Positions 9,578-18,087 of a stretch of DNA of 64,000 nt are shown piece by piece. The notes under the pieces were generated by a model. That model was not told the DNA's origin. It ran no database searches and saw nothing but the letters and a program-made list of their open reading frames with translations. The DNA lies in the NCBI RefSeq assembly GCF_001750105.1, contig NZ_CP014143.1, positions 3,255,501 through 3,319,500 of the forward strand, given 5' to 3'. Position 1 is the first letter of the stretch; every line of letters begins with the position of its first letter. Origin of the DNA: Microbulbifer aggregans (GTDB lineage Bacteria; Pseudomonadota; Gammaproteobacteria; Pseudomonadales; Cellvibrionaceae). The translations under genes were made by a program, and so were the position numbers.

Positions 9578-11182
9578 TTATATGGCGATATTTTCGGCAT
9601 CGACCTCAATAAAACTGACTCCGGCAAATCCGAAAGCCTGCTGCAAATCCACGCTCAGCTCGCCCAACGTGGTCGGCTGGAAAACCTGGCAACCGAAGGC
9701 TCGTGCCAGGCCGGTAAAATCCGGGTTTCTGGGTAGCACTCCAACAGGCTCTATTTTTCGCTCCAGCATGTCATCACGAATTTGGCCAAGGCTGGCGTTG
9801 TTGTACACCAACACCACCAGAGCGGTATCGATCTCTTCTGTTGCCGTAGCCAGCTCCTGCAGCGTGTAGAGAAACCCACCGTCGCCGGCAATGACCAACA
9901 CCGGCTGTCCGGGAAGAGCGATCTTTGCACCAATACCTGCGGGCAATCCATACCCCAGAGTCCCGTAGCCAGTGGGGTGGAGCCACTTCCGTGTTTCAGT
10001 GCTCTCGAAAACATAGTTGCCCGTATAGGCAATCTGCGTCATATCGGTAGCTACCAGGGCATCTTCCGGCAACACCTCCGCAATGCAGTCAAGCACCTGC
10101 TGATGCTGTAGTTGCAAAGGCGCGTGACCCTGCTTGAGCAGAGCTGGCAACTGTCGTAGCCGCTCCAGCCAGGTGCGGTTCGTCCGTGACTCGTGCCCCC
10201 CCATAGCCATCAGCAACGCACTGGTTGCCTGCTGACTATCCGCAAGGATCGGTAATGTTGGGGGATACAGGTCATTCATTTTGTCACTATCGATATCGAT
10301 GCGGATTAGCTTTCCATTAATCGGCAACGTATCCCGCCACATATCGGTATCAGCCAGCTCAGTACCGATTGCCAGAACAAGGTCGGCATCAGCCACAAAC
10401 TCCCATACAGGTGGTGTGCACAGGGTCGCACCGCCGGCCAGGGGATGGCCGGGCGGTAAGATGCCCTTCCCCGCAACCGTAGTGAATAGCGGCGCCTGCA
10501 CAGTTTCTGCCAGTGATTGGAGTTCGGCGGCTGCTTCTATCGCGCCGCCCCCGGCGATAATCAGCGGTCTTTGGGAAGATTGCAGTAACGCTACCGCCGC
10601 CTCAACATCCTGTGCACAGGGCGCCGGACGCTTTGCACAGACGGCGACCTTCGACGACCAGTCGTAGGCCACAGGAGCAGCGAGCACATCCATCGGCACC
10701 TCGATATGTACCGGTCGCGGTCGCTGGCTGTTAAACACAGAGAAGGCCCGGGCCACGAGGTCAGGAATATCTTCCGGGCTGAGCGCAGTGGCACTGAAGG
10801 CTGTCAGGGGCTCAGTGATGGCGCGCTGGTCCTGGGTCTCATGTAAACGACCCCGGCCTTTTCCCAAAGTGCTGCTTTCGTTAACGCTGGTGATCACCAG
10901 CATGGGAATTGAATCGGCATAGGCCTGGCCAATGGCGGTAGCAGCGTTGGTCAGACCAGGCCCAGTGATCAAAAAACAGACCCCCGGTTTGGCGCTGACC
11001 CGCGCATAGCCATCGGCCATAAACCCGGCACCCTGCTCGTGGCGGGTCAGGACATGGCGGATATCGGTCTCCGGCAGGCCACGGTAGAGTTCCAGGGTAT
11101 GAACTCCGGGTATTCCGAATACCGTATCAACCCCGTAGTTTTGTAAAAGCCGGACTAAGGCAACACCGCCGGTAAGCGCCAT
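9578..11182 (-). CDS. aruI: 2-ketoarginine decarboxylase (AruI-like, TPP-dependent)
   Basis: This 534-aa thiamine diphosphate enzyme of the acetolactate synthase family probably decarboxylates 2-ketoarginine to 4-guanidinobutyraldehyde. The catalytic Glu is in HEQGAGFMADGYARVS, and the TPP-binding motif is GDGGFLYTLQELATATEE with the Asn pair in YNNASLGQIRDD. Agreement with Pseudomonas AruI is extensive (DTVFGIPGVHTLELYRGLP near the start). I use ATG 11182, which gives MALTGG and matches the family start; two upstream in-frame starts exist at 11203 and 11218. It leads the aruI-aruH pair. No AruR/AruS two-component regulator is present in the window. Confidence 0.85.
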   Translation of the reverse strand: MALTGGVALVRLLQNYGVDTVFGIPGVHTLELYRGLPETDIRHVLTRHEQGAGFMADGYARVSAKPGVCFLITGPGLTNAATAIGQAYADSIPMLVITSVNESSTLGKGRGRLHETQDQRAITEPLTAFSATALSPEDIPDLVARAFSVFNSQRPRPVHIEVPMDVLAAPVAYDWSSKVAVCAKRPAPCAQDVEAAVALLQSSQRPLIIAGGGAIEAAAELQSLAETVQAPLFTTVAGKGILPPGHPLAGGATLCTPPVWEFVADADLVLAIGTELADTDMWRDTLPINGKLIRIDIDSDKMNDLYPPTLPILADSQQATSALLMAMGGHESRTNRTWLERLRQLPALLKQGHAPLQLQHQQVLDCIAEVLPEDALVATDMTQIAYTGNYVFESTETRKWLHPTGYGTLGYGLPAGIGAKIALPGQPVLVIAGDGGFLYTLQELATATEEIDTALVVLVYNNASLGQIRDDMLERKIEPVGVLPRNPDFTGLARAFGCQVFQPTTLGELSVDLQQAFGFAGVSFIEVDAENIAI

Positions 11183-11376
11183 CCCATCACCACTCAATCG
11201 CATTAGGTCGGCCAGCAATGCTAATGGGCTGGTGATGAAACCTCAATCCGGGATTATCTCTCTCTGGACCATATCATTGCGGTATGGCCTCCTGCTCACC
11301 GCGATCAGTCCAACGGCCCATTTTCGTGGCCACCTGTGGCCGCGAAGCCTGCCATAGAAAGCCCGGCCATCACTCT

Positions 11377-11991
11377 TTATGCAATGAATTTTCTTCCGCG
11401 CATATTTTTGTATCTATACATCCTCTGATAGGCTCTTCTTTGCTTCGTAATCTCATAAAGCACAATCCCGGAAGTAGTTCCGAGGTTTAGGCTTTCGATC
11501 ATGCCCAGCATTGGAATATTCACGCACAGCTCACTGCGCCTTACTGCCAGATCAGTGATGCCACGGGATTCACTCCCAAACCAGACAGCCAGCTTGGGAA
11601 ATATTGTGTAGTCCCCTTCATGAAGCACAACGTTACGTCTCCCCTTCATGTGAGGCGACGTTACGATGGAGCTGAAGTTTTTGCTCTCGAGGTGATCAAG
11701 ACACTGTTCCGTGCTGTCAAACCGCTTCACGAATGTCCATTTAATGGCTGAAACTGAGGTCCCTGAGAGGGACTTGCGCTCCCGCATATCTTGCCAGTCT
11801 TCTGGAAGGCTCCCTTTAGGGTCCACGATATACGCCTTCTCCACCCCAAGAGCGTTAACATTACGAATCACCGTGCCGATATTCTTGATATCGTGCGGAT
11901 CTTCGATGACCGCGATAAGCTGCTTACATTGGTACGGCTTGATCCTGTCCGCCCGCACCCGCATAGAACTTTTCTTGTTTCCCACATCCAT
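11377..11991 (-). CDS. TrmH/SpoU-family RNA 2'-O-ribose methyltransferase
   Basis: This is a 204-aa SPOUT methyltransferase that uses SAM to methylate ribose 2'-OH groups in tRNA or rRNA. All three SpoU motifs are visible: motif 1 DPHDIKNIGTVIRNVNALG near residue 31, motif 2 WFGSESRGIT near 137, and motif 3 IPMLGMIESLNLGTTSGIVLYE near 159. A strong GGAGGG precedes the ATG. It is the last gene of the minus-strand run that begins in the tRNA cluster, so a tRNA substrate is likely. The exact modified position cannot be told from the sequence. Confidence 0.88.
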   Translation of the reverse strand: MDVGNKKSSMRVRADRIKPYQCKQLIAVIEDPHDIKNIGTVIRNVNALGVEKAYIVDPKGSLPEDWQDMRERKSLSGTSVSAIKWTFVKRFDSTEQCLDHLESKNFSSIVTSPHMKGRRNVVLHEGDYTIFPKLAVWFGSESRGITDLAVRRSELCVNIPMLGMIESLNLGTTSGIVLYEITKQRRAYQRMYRYKNMRGRKFIA

Positions 11992-12133
11992 ATGAAACCC
12001 TCCAATAAATCCCTAATTAAAAATCTAAAAACACCCAGATTCAAAACGTTCAAGCTGAAAGTTGCTGAGTGGAACTCTACCAGAGATATTGCCCCTCAGG
12101 ATGAATCGGGAATCCCAGCCAAGAGAACGACTT

Positions 12134-13129
12134 TTATGCGGTAAGTAGCTGGCAGTCACGGCTGACACCGGCCGCACCGCTCACGCTAGAGAAATCCAGT
12201 AGATACCAGGACTGACGGTCGATCTTCTTCATTTTCCTCCTGGAGGACTTGTCCTCAATCAGGAATCCTGGACCTTCAGATACAGACTGGAAACAGAACT
12301 TCCTGGGTAAATTCCTGTACACCGACCGTGGCGGCGCACGGTGCTTTACTCTCCGACCAGTTTCCCAGCTGTGAAAATAGATCTTCCGGATCCCGATCTC
12401 ATGCAGGAGGAACTCCAGAGTGGCCGAGAGAACAGCCTCATCCCAAATTGCCAGATGCTCCCTGACCGCGATCTCAAAATATTCTATAGCCTGCTCAGGT
12501 GTAAAATCGTAAAACCAATAGCGCTCTTGCTTTTCCCTGTCTACTTTCGACTTTGCCTTACGGATGTTCTGTGCATCATCATAAGCTTCCCTGGCAAACC
12601 GCAACCAGTCTGTCTGTACCTCTTCAATCAGTGCGGTATCAGATTCGAGGTCGAGGTCAATCCGCGACCATGCCATGGTATTCCGTGTATCACTTGTTGG
12701 GTGATCGTAGGAATCAAAGCAACCCTCGTCATCAGCGATGTTATAGCGCTTGTAGCAGACATCATGCTCATTGGAAAAGTTCATCTGCAAGACAAGGTTG
12801 TAGCCTGTTCGCGACGTCTGGTAATAGCGGCTCTTTATTTCACTTCCCCACAGTCCCAGACTCAATCGGTAACAATGAAATTGGGCGGGCCAGTAATTAA
12901 CCAGCTGCTCAGGGGTCAGCAACCCGTTCCCAGAGCGACGGATGACCTCCCCCACAGCAGATTTTTCAAGCAACCTGGCGTACCGCCCCTGCCGCAGCGC
13001 CCTTATATGCTGCTGTTCCTTGCAGACCTGACGCAGCAGCAACAGGGCGTACCTGTCCTTGAAGTAATAGAACCGGGTACGCCCCTCGGGGAGGCATGCC
13101 ATGATCTCTTTTGCTAACTCGATATCCAT
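12134..13129 (-). CDS. Unknown protein linked to RtcB (331 aa)
   Basis: I do not recognise this 331-aa protein. It has no signal peptide or membrane segment and is rich in Arg, Tyr and acidic residues. A central segment, ALIEEVQTDWLRFAREAYDDA near residue 165, resembles the IEE(V/I)Q(S/T)DW motif found in some phage-derived polyvalent proteins. The C-terminal part has basic patches (GRRVKHRAPPRS and SSRRKMKKIDRQ) that could bind RNA. It lies 27 bp downstream of rtcB on the same strand and upstream of the TrmH-like methyltransferase, so it is probably translated from the same RNA-repair operon. The Shine-Dalgarno sequence is weak. Confidence 0.7.
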   Translation of the reverse strand: MDIELAKEIMACLPEGRTRFYYFKDRYALLLLRQVCKEQQHIRALRQGRYARLLEKSAVGEVIRRSGNGLLTPEQLVNYWPAQFHCYRLSLGLWGSEIKSRYYQTSRTGYNLVLQMNFSNEHDVCYKRYNIADDEGCFDSYDHPTSDTRNTMAWSRIDLDLESDTALIEEVQTDWLRFAREAYDDAQNIRKAKSKVDREKQERYWFYDFTPEQAIEYFEIAVREHLAIWDEAVLSATLEFLLHEIGIRKIYFHSWETGRRVKHRAPPRSVYRNLPRKFCFQSVSEGPGFLIEDKSSRRKMKKIDRQSWYLLDFSSVSGAAGVSRDCQLLTA

Positions 13130-13156
13130 ATCAGCTTAATGTGCCTTATCTGGCAA

Positions 13157-14365
13157 TCATCCCTTCACACAGATCACCTGTCGCAGCGTGTGAACCACGT
13201 CCACCAGGTCTGACTGGTTTCCCATGACACGGTCGATATCTTTATAGGCAGCCGGGATCTCATCGAGTACCCCACTGTCCTTTCGGCAATCGACCCCCTT
13301 TGTCTGTTCCTCAAGATCACGCCGGGTAAAACGCTTGCGCGCTGCATTGCGGCTCATTTTCCGTCCGGCGCCATGGGCACAGGAACAGAAGGACTCCGGG
13401 TTCCCCTTCCCCCGTACGATATAGGACCTAGAGCCCATCGAGCCGGGGATGATGCCCAGCTGGTCTCGCTGTGCACTGATGGCGCCCTTGCGGGTTACAA
13501 ACACATCGCGACCAAAGTGTGCTTCCCTCACCACATAGTTGTGGTGACAGTTGATGGCCTCGGACGTCAGCGTAAACGGCGGCAAGTATTCGCGCAGACA
13601 ACCGATGACAAGCTTCATCATCTCCTGTCTGTTTACGCGGGCGTATTCCTGCCCCCAGTTAACTGCCTCCACGTAGTCATCGAAGTGCTGACTGCCCTCG
13701 CTGAAGTAAGCCAGGTCACGATCCGGCAAGTTGTGGATATGTACTGCCATATCCTTTCTGGCCAGCTTGATGAAATGCTGCCCGATCGCATTGCCGATAC
13801 CTCGGCTTCCAGAGTGCAGCATGACCCATACCTGATCGCTCTCATCAAGACAGATCTCGATGAAATGGTTTCCTCCACCAAGGGTGCCCACCTGGGTAAC
13901 CCAGGTGCGCTGTGGGTCCCGCAACATCTTCAGCAGCGCTGGGTGCTTTTCGAATAGCCGATCCGCACCGGGAGCGAGGTCCTTGCAGGCTGACTCCCTC
14001 GCATTGATCATCTTGTGCCGGGCAAAACCTACTGGCACCCTGGCCTCGATGGCCGCCCGTACTGACTTGAGGCTATCGGGCAACTGATTGGCTTGCAGTG
14101 ATGTTCGCACCGCATTCATTCCGCACCCGATATCGACCCCAACGGCAGCTGGAATAATTGCACCAACGGTTGGAATTACAGAACCAACAGTGGCGCCTTT
14201 ACCCAGATGCACATCCGGCATTGCCGCCACATGGGAATAGACAATGGGAAGCTGGGCAATATTCTTCAGCTGCTCTAGCGCAGCGTGTTCAATTTCTTTC
14301 GTGTAAATTTTCACCGGAACAGTGCCCGGGGATGCTTTTGCATTCAGTACCATTTTGACTGGCAT
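13157..14365 (-). CDS. rtcB: RtcB 3'-phosphate RNA-splicing ligase
   Basis: This 402-aa ligase joins RNA 2',3'-cyclic-phosphate or 3'-phosphate ends to 5'-OH ends using GTP and Mn2+. Metal-binding residues are visible in PAAVGVDIGCGMNA (Asp78, Cys81), in GGGNHFIEICLDESDQVW and in HSGSRGIGNA. The guanylated histidine lies in CSCAHGAGRKMSR, and the GSMGSRSYIVRG loop is intact, so the enzyme should be active. I start it at ATG 14365 because AGGAAAAG precedes it; a TTG 18 bases upstream is also open. The neighbourhood (tRNA array, RNA methyltransferase) points to repair of cleaved tRNAs rather than of 16S rRNA. No archease or RtcR gene is seen nearby. Confidence 0.95.
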   Translation of the reverse strand: MPVKMVLNAKASPGTVPVKIYTKEIEHAALEQLKNIAQLPIVYSHVAAMPDVHLGKGATVGSVIPTVGAIIPAAVGVDIGCGMNAVRTSLQANQLPDSLKSVRAAIEARVPVGFARHKMINARESACKDLAPGADRLFEKHPALLKMLRDPQRTWVTQVGTLGGGNHFIEICLDESDQVWVMLHSGSRGIGNAIGQHFIKLARKDMAVHIHNLPDRDLAYFSEGSQHFDDYVEAVNWGQEYARVNRQEMMKLVIGCLREYLPPFTLTSEAINCHHNYVVREAHFGRDVFVTRKGAISAQRDQLGIIPGSMGSRSYIVRGKGNPESFCSCAHGAGRKMSRNAARKRFTRRDLEEQTKGVDCRKDSGVLDEIPAAYKDIDRVMGNQSDLVDVVHTLRQVICVKG

Positions 14366-14414
14366 GATCTTTTCCTGGACCAATTCATTGATAAGTTGTT
14401 GATTTCTACCGGCT

Positions 14415-14948
14415 TCAACGACCCTTTGTCTCGGCGATATATCGAGCTATTTCTGCGATATTTCCGCTTTCGATGTGGGAAATATCCACGTTGAACGTTT
14501 TCGAAACTCGTTTTCTTAGAGTTTCAATGGAGTCTCCTGCATAGGAGAAGTCCCAGAGCGAAGAACCATCTGTGATAAAAATATCCTCAGGGTCATATTC
14601 CAGCACATCGGTTATGATCCGGCTGACAATGCCCCGGTAGCGCTCGATTTCATCACTGGGCGCGAATTCTATCGGCAACCCCGTTCCGGGCCTTGGGAGC
14701 CATCCCCGTCTCTCCTTTACGGTTGCGAGTGATCTGCCGAGGTCCACCAGGGCCTCCTCTCTGGTTTCTCCAACACCCGAGATTTGCTACCAGTTCTCGA
14801 TCTGGGCGATAAACCGCGGCATATACAACCCTTCTTTAGTATGCTCGGCCCTGATCTGCTCTCGAAACCTTACCGGATAATCCCTAATGCCCCAGTCCTC
14901 TTTCAGAAACGACAGGGTCCATTTAACAATCACATTAATGCTCAACAT
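14415..14948 (-). CDS. HicB-like/carrier-protein-like gene interrupted by an in-frame amber codon
   Basis: One reading frame runs from ATG 14948 (preceded by AAGGTGA) to a stop at 14415, but codon 54 is TAG (14789-14787). Before it the translation reads MPRFIAQIENW, and directly after it QISGVGETREEALVDLGRSL, so the two halves clearly belong together; the TAG probably replaced a TGG Trp codon. The N-terminal half looks like a HicB-type beta-domain. The C-terminal 80 residues look like a small acyl-carrier-like helical domain with the motif AGDSIETLRKRV. Translation could restart at GTG 14747 to give a 110-aa protein. It is either a pseudogene, a two-part gene, or read through by a suppressor tRNA. 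Confidence 0.6.
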
Positions 14949-15025
14949 CTCTTTCACCTTCTGATCACATGCCTGCTCGGCCTATAACCTTCCATCACTC
15001 AGGTTTTACTATTCCTCGCAACCAC

Positions 15026-15583
15026 TTATGCCGATTTCCAGTTGCGCCTGTCACTGAACCCGGCACTCAGATACTCCATCTGATCCGCCAGTATCTGGTG
15101 CGCCTGCAGCATGATCGCTTCATAGGGATTGGGTGTGAACGGCACCGCCAACAACGGCATACTCGCCTCGTCCGGTGTCATCGCACCCTTTCGGTTGTTG
15201 CAGCCTTTACAAGCAGCCACCACATTCTCCCAACTATCCGCGCCGCCGCGGGAAACCGGCATTACGTGATCCCTTGTCAGCAGAGAGGTGGAAAAACTCA
15301 CACCGCAGTAGAGGCACATGTACTGGTCACGGGCGAACAGGCTCTGGTTCGTAAGAGCAGGACGGAGCCTTGAACCCACGCGGTCGATACTGCGCCCAGC
15401 GATCACCGGCGCAATCGAAAGCATCGAGCGACCACCGCAGCTTCTGTACCCGCCGCGCAGCGTTGTCTTGAATCTGCCGAGATCCCACAAAACCTGGTCT
15501 TTTGCGTACAGATAGGCAGCGCGCTGGAGATTTATCCAACGAATAGGTCTACCACCGGCATCCAGATACAGTACTCGAGCCAT
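15026..15583 (-). CDS. HNH endonuclease
   Basis: This is a 185-aa HNH nuclease. The zinc-binding and catalytic core is visible as CLYCG near residue 98, TRDHVMPVSRGG near 111 (the catalytic His after Asp), and WENVVAACKGCNNRKG, ending in the usual tail that follows this domain (MPLLAVPFTPNPYEAIML). A good AAGGA precedes ATG 15583. The family is widespread in proteobacteria as a stand-alone gene of unclear function. Its position between the tRNA genes and the rtcB group, on the same strand, suggests it belongs to the island, perhaps as a mobility enzyme. Confidence 0.85.
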   Translation of the reverse strand: MARVLYLDAGGRPIRWINLQRAAYLYAKDQVLWDLGRFKTTLRGGYRSCGGRSMLSIAPVIAGRSIDRVGSRLRPALTNQSLFARDQYMCLYCGVSFSTSLLTRDHVMPVSRGGADSWENVVAACKGCNNRKGAMTPDEASMPLLAVPFTPNPYEAIMLQAHQILADQMEYLSAGFSDRRNWKSA

Positions 15584-15620
15584 TGTCCTTTCCTTCGAGT
15601 AAAAAACTGGTCGCTTTTTC

Positions 15621-15696
15621 TGGCACGCCCGGAGGGATTCGAACCCCCAACCGAGACCTTAGAAGGATCCTGCTCTGCCAATTGAGCTACGGGCGC
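15621..15696 (-). tRNA. tRNA-Arg (TCT)
   Basis: Complete cloverleaf of 76 nt: acceptor GCGCCCG pairs with CGGGCGT (one G-T pair), anticodon loop CTTCTAA, T-loop TTCGAAT, CCA encoded. It is the last tRNA of the array and abuts the stop codon of the embedded 96-aa ORF. Confidence 0.93.
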
Positions 15697-15697
15697 C

Positions 15698-15988
15698 TTA
15701 GAGTTTCATGAATGTCACGCGATCTGCAGTACGATATCCCCGGGCAACGAGGTACTGCATGGCCAGACGGCGGTCCTCAGGGGACACCTGATTCAGCACT
15801 ACCCGCAGCGGTAGACAGTGCCGACCATTGCACCAGGACAGAAAACCGATCAGGTTTTCCCGGCTTGGTAGCGGTTGCACGACCTGCAGGATGGAAACTG
15901 GGAATTCGCGCATGATGCGCTTGGCGCTGACATAGTTTGTGGTGGCCAGACCCGCACCATGATCGCGAGCCCCAATGATGAGTCGCAT
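15698..15988 (-). CDS. Unknown 96-aa protein encoded between tRNA genes
   Basis: I do not recognise this small protein. It has a clear coding signature: a strong Shine-Dalgarno GAGGAGA six bases before ATG 15988 and a stop that ends one base from the tRNA-Arg (TCT) gene. It begins MRLIIGARDHGAG, contains LPSRENLIGFLSWCNGRHCLP with a Cys-x-x-x-x-Cys spacing, and ends with a basic stretch. There is no membrane segment. Because it lies between two tRNA genes on the same strand, its mRNA is presumably released from the tRNA precursor by RNase P and 3' processing. A role linked to tRNA processing or to the island is inference only. Confidence 0.65.
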   Translation of the reverse strand: MRLIIGARDHGAGLATTNYVSAKRIMREFPVSILQVVQPLPSRENLIGFLSWCNGRHCLPLRVVLNQVSPEDRRLAMQYLVARGYRTADRVTFMKL

Positions 15989-16007
15989 ATTGTCTCCTCG
16001 CGATGGT

Positions 16008-16085
16008 TGGCGATCCCGGCCGGACTCGAACCGGCAACCACAGGCTTCGGAGGCCTGAGCTCTGTTCCAGTTGAGCTACGGGATC
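16008..16085 (-). tRNA. tRNA-Arg (CCG)
   Basis: Complete 78-nt cloverleaf: acceptor GATCCCG/CGGGATC, a long D-loop, anticodon loop CTCCGAA, T-loop TTCGAGT, CCA encoded. Confidence 0.92.
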
Positions 16086-16098
16086 ATGTTTGTGGAAT

Positions 16099-16176
16099 TG
16101 GTGCCCACGGAACGGATTTGAACCTTCGACTTCCTGCTTACAAGGCAGGCGCTCTCACCAACTGAGCTACGCGGGC
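16099..16176 (-). tRNA. tRNA-Thr (TGT), T-stem bulged
   Basis: Acceptor GCCCGCG/CGTGGGC, anticodon loop CTTGTAA and encoded CCA are clear. The 3' side of the T-stem reads CCGTTC instead of the expected CCTTC, a one-base G insertion that bulges the stem, so function is less certain. Confidence 0.85.
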
Positions 16177-16253
16177 GAAATCAGTGCCCTGTGTCATTGC
16201 CAACACTGGGGTATCTGGGACCACCGCGATGAATCGATAGTCCGTCTAAAGGT

Positions 16254-16327
16254 TGGAGCGGCCAGCGGGATTCGAACCGGCATCCTCGGCTTGAAAGGCC
16301 GGTATCGCTCCGCTCGATCATGGCCGC
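16254..16327 (-). tRNA. tRNA-Glu (TTC), first copy
   Basis: Acceptor GCGGCCA/TGGCCGC, anticodon loop CTTTCAA, T-loop TTCGAAT, CCA encoded. It has an unusual acceptor for Glu and one mismatch in the T-stem, and differs strongly from the second Glu (TTC) gene at 19330. Confidence 0.85.
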
Positions 16328-16419
16328 ATATTGGGAGAGGACAACAAGATCACCCTCTGATTAGCGGATCTGCAGGCAGGCAAATAGCCTCTAAGCCAGC
16401 CCCGCAAGATCATTCAATC

Positions 16420-16497
16420 TGGTCGGCGCAGCAGGATTCAAACCTGCGACATCTACCTCCCAAAGGCAGCGCTCTACTCAGGCTGAGCTATACGCCG
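16420..16497 (-). tRNA. tRNA-Pro (TGG)
   Basis: Acceptor CGGCGTA/TGCGCCG, anticodon loop TTTGGGA, T-loop TTTGAAT, CCA encoded; 78 nt. Confidence 0.92.
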
Positions 16498-16503
16498 GTG
16501 AAG

Positions 16504-16580
16504 TGGCGCCCTGTACCGGATTCGAACCGGTGATCTATCGCTCGACAGGCGAGTGCATTGGGCCGCTATGCTAACAGGGC
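16504..16580 (-). tRNA. tRNA-Asp (GTC)
   Basis: Acceptor GCCCTGT/ACAGGGC, three-pair D-stem, anticodon loop CTGTCGA, T-stem ACCGG/CCGGT, CCA encoded. It is only six bases from the tRNA-Pro gene. Confidence 0.92.
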
Positions 16581-16670
16581 AAGATATTGGCAATTGATGG
16601 AGCGAACTGTGCGCAAATAGCGACTGTCTGGGATGCAGTTACGATGCTGGCGCTTTGATCTTTTTAAAGC

Positions 16671-16745
16671 TGGAGTCCCGTGGCGGATTTGAACCGCCGT
16701 GAACGGTGTTGCAGACCGCCGCCTATCGCACTCGGCCAACGGGAC
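16671..16745 (-). tRNA. tRNA-Cys (GCA)
   Basis: Acceptor GTCCCGT/ACGGGAC with the Cys-typical discriminator T, anticodon loop CTGCAAC, T-stem GGCGG/CCGCC, CCA encoded. Confidence 0.92.
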
Positions 16746-17090
16746 AAATATGGTGGCCTGAGACTACAGCCACTGACACAACCCTTTGAGGACCTTACCG
16801 GCATGCTTGCGGGCTGCCGTTAATCCCGTATCCACTGCATCCGCCAATGGGCGCAATACAGTAGGTTGCATGGCTGCCTTTTTTGACGGGTGGCGAATCC
16901 CGTATCAATCCTGTCTACTCGAATCTTCCACTACCGCCTGCCTTGCGGGCAATCAAGGTGTGCTAACACCACCGTGCGTTTCTGATTCAACAAGGGTCGA
17001 GCTTGCGGCTCTCCCCCTGGCCGCGTTATCCCTGAGGACCACGGCATTAAGCCATTTTCGACAAGACCTGGACACGTCTTTGCATTTTTA
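16746..17090. other. Spacer in tRNA array, no gene recognised
   Basis: These 345 bases separate tRNA-Cys from the degenerate tRNA at 17091. I find no T-loop signature, no ORF with a ribosome-binding site and no terminator. A decayed tRNA gene is possible. Confidence 0.4.
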
Positions 17091-17161
17091 GAAACATTGC
17101 CGGAATCGAACCAGCGCCATTGACTATAGGATCAACGCTCTACCATCTGAGCTAAATGCTT
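17091..17161 (-). tRNA. Degenerate tRNA with CTA/TAT-containing anticodon loop
   Basis: D-arm GCTC/GAGC, T-stem GCTGG/CCGGC and T-loop TTCGATT are standard, and the acceptor pairs as AAGCATT/AATGTTT, but no CCA is encoded. The anticodon arm TTGAT/GTCAA encloses only CCTATA; with a four-pair stem the loop becomes TCCTATAG. The usual T33 is absent either way. The anticodon could be TAT (Ile) or CTA (amber). It may be a decayed gene or an unusual decoder. Confidence 0.6.
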
Positions 17162-17609
17162 ACCCTGCCACGAAGCGCGTGCCCGGTAGTTTCACGGCCT
17201 TTTGAACCGCGAAATGCTACGCTCCGCCTGTGTTTCGCCTGCCGGCTACCACACTGAAATGCCCGATCCCGTCAACTCGGAACCGTTATCTCTGGAATGC
17301 GCCCTCGGCTGCCACCTCGAACTGACATCCCTACCCTTTGTCGCCACCGCTCAATGTTCTGGTTGCATGCAGGTCGGCACCACCCGTTACCTTCGGAGCC
17401 AGCATCGCCTGCCCCTCAAACACACACATCGTCACGGCTGTCACCCCCCGGGAGAATGACTTAGCGTCTCGGCTTTTCCGCACTGACCGGTAGTCCGGCG
17501 CGGCCCCGCAAGGTAGGCACCGCTTTCCCCAGCTCACACCAGGTTATCGGGGGCGGACCCCCGGCACCGGTTTCCCGGTACCAAACCGCTGCCGGCAAAC
17601 CGGCAAAGA
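17162..17609. other. Spacer in tRNA array with a possible small minus-strand ORF
   Basis: This 448-base gap has no tRNA I can fold. A short minus-strand frame at about 17331-17444, with GGGGGG before a GTG, would encode a 37-aa peptide; coding potential is doubtful. Confidence 0.3.
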
Positions 17610-17685
17610 TGGCAGGCCGTCCCGGGGTCGAACCGGGAACTCAAGACTCAGAATCTTGCGAGTTGCCAATTACTCACAACGGCCA
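17610..17685 (-). tRNA. tRNA-Gln (CTG)
   Basis: Acceptor TGGCCGT/ACGGCCT with an unpaired 1-72 position, which fits the weak first pair of Gln tRNAs. Anticodon loop TTCTGAG, T-stem CCCGG/CCGGG, CCA encoded. Confidence 0.88.
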
Positions 17686-17917
17686 ATTGTTGACGTACAG
17701 CAATTGCACCATGTTTGATAAGGGTGCCGGTCAATAACGCACTTTATGTTTCTGATTGCGACCTGCCTTGACATCAGCTTTGCGGTTGCGGTGGACAGAC
17801 GCGCGGTTGAACTGCCGTGCGTATTTGGCCACAAAGTTACGATTCTTCTGCGCTTTTATCACAGACACCCCCTATTGGTTGTTAAAAGGATTTTACTTAC
17901 GGACAGGATCAAACAGC
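17686..17917. other. Spacer in tRNA array, no gene recognised
   Basis: A 232-base gap between tRNA-Gln and tRNA-Leu with no T-loop signature and no supported ORF. Confidence 0.35.
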
Positions 17918-17995
17918 TGGTGCCCGGCCCCGGACCTGAACCGGGAATGGATCTGCGTTTGCAGCAGGCGCGTCTACCAATTTCGCCAGCCGGGC
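17918..17995 (-). tRNA. tRNA-Leu (CAA), atypical
   Basis: Acceptor GCCCGGC/GCCGGGC with discriminator A and a Leu-like D-arm (GCGAAATTGGTAGACGC). The anticodon loop TGCAAAC puts G at position 33 instead of T, and the variable region is short, unlike normal class II Leu tRNAs. CCA encoded. Confidence 0.75.
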
Positions 17996-18004
17996 TCTGC
18001 TGTC

Positions 18005-18081
18005 TGGTACCCCGTGAGGGAGTCGAACCCCCAATGACCTGGGCCTAAACCAGGCGTGTCTGCCTATTCCACCAACGGGGC
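18005..18081 (-). tRNA. tRNA-Leu (TAG), short variable arm
   Basis: Acceptor GCCCCGT/ACGGGGT, anticodon loop TTTAGGC, T-stem GGGGG/CCCTC, CCA encoded. The variable region is only about five bases. Confidence 0.88.
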
Positions 18082-18087
18082 AATAAC

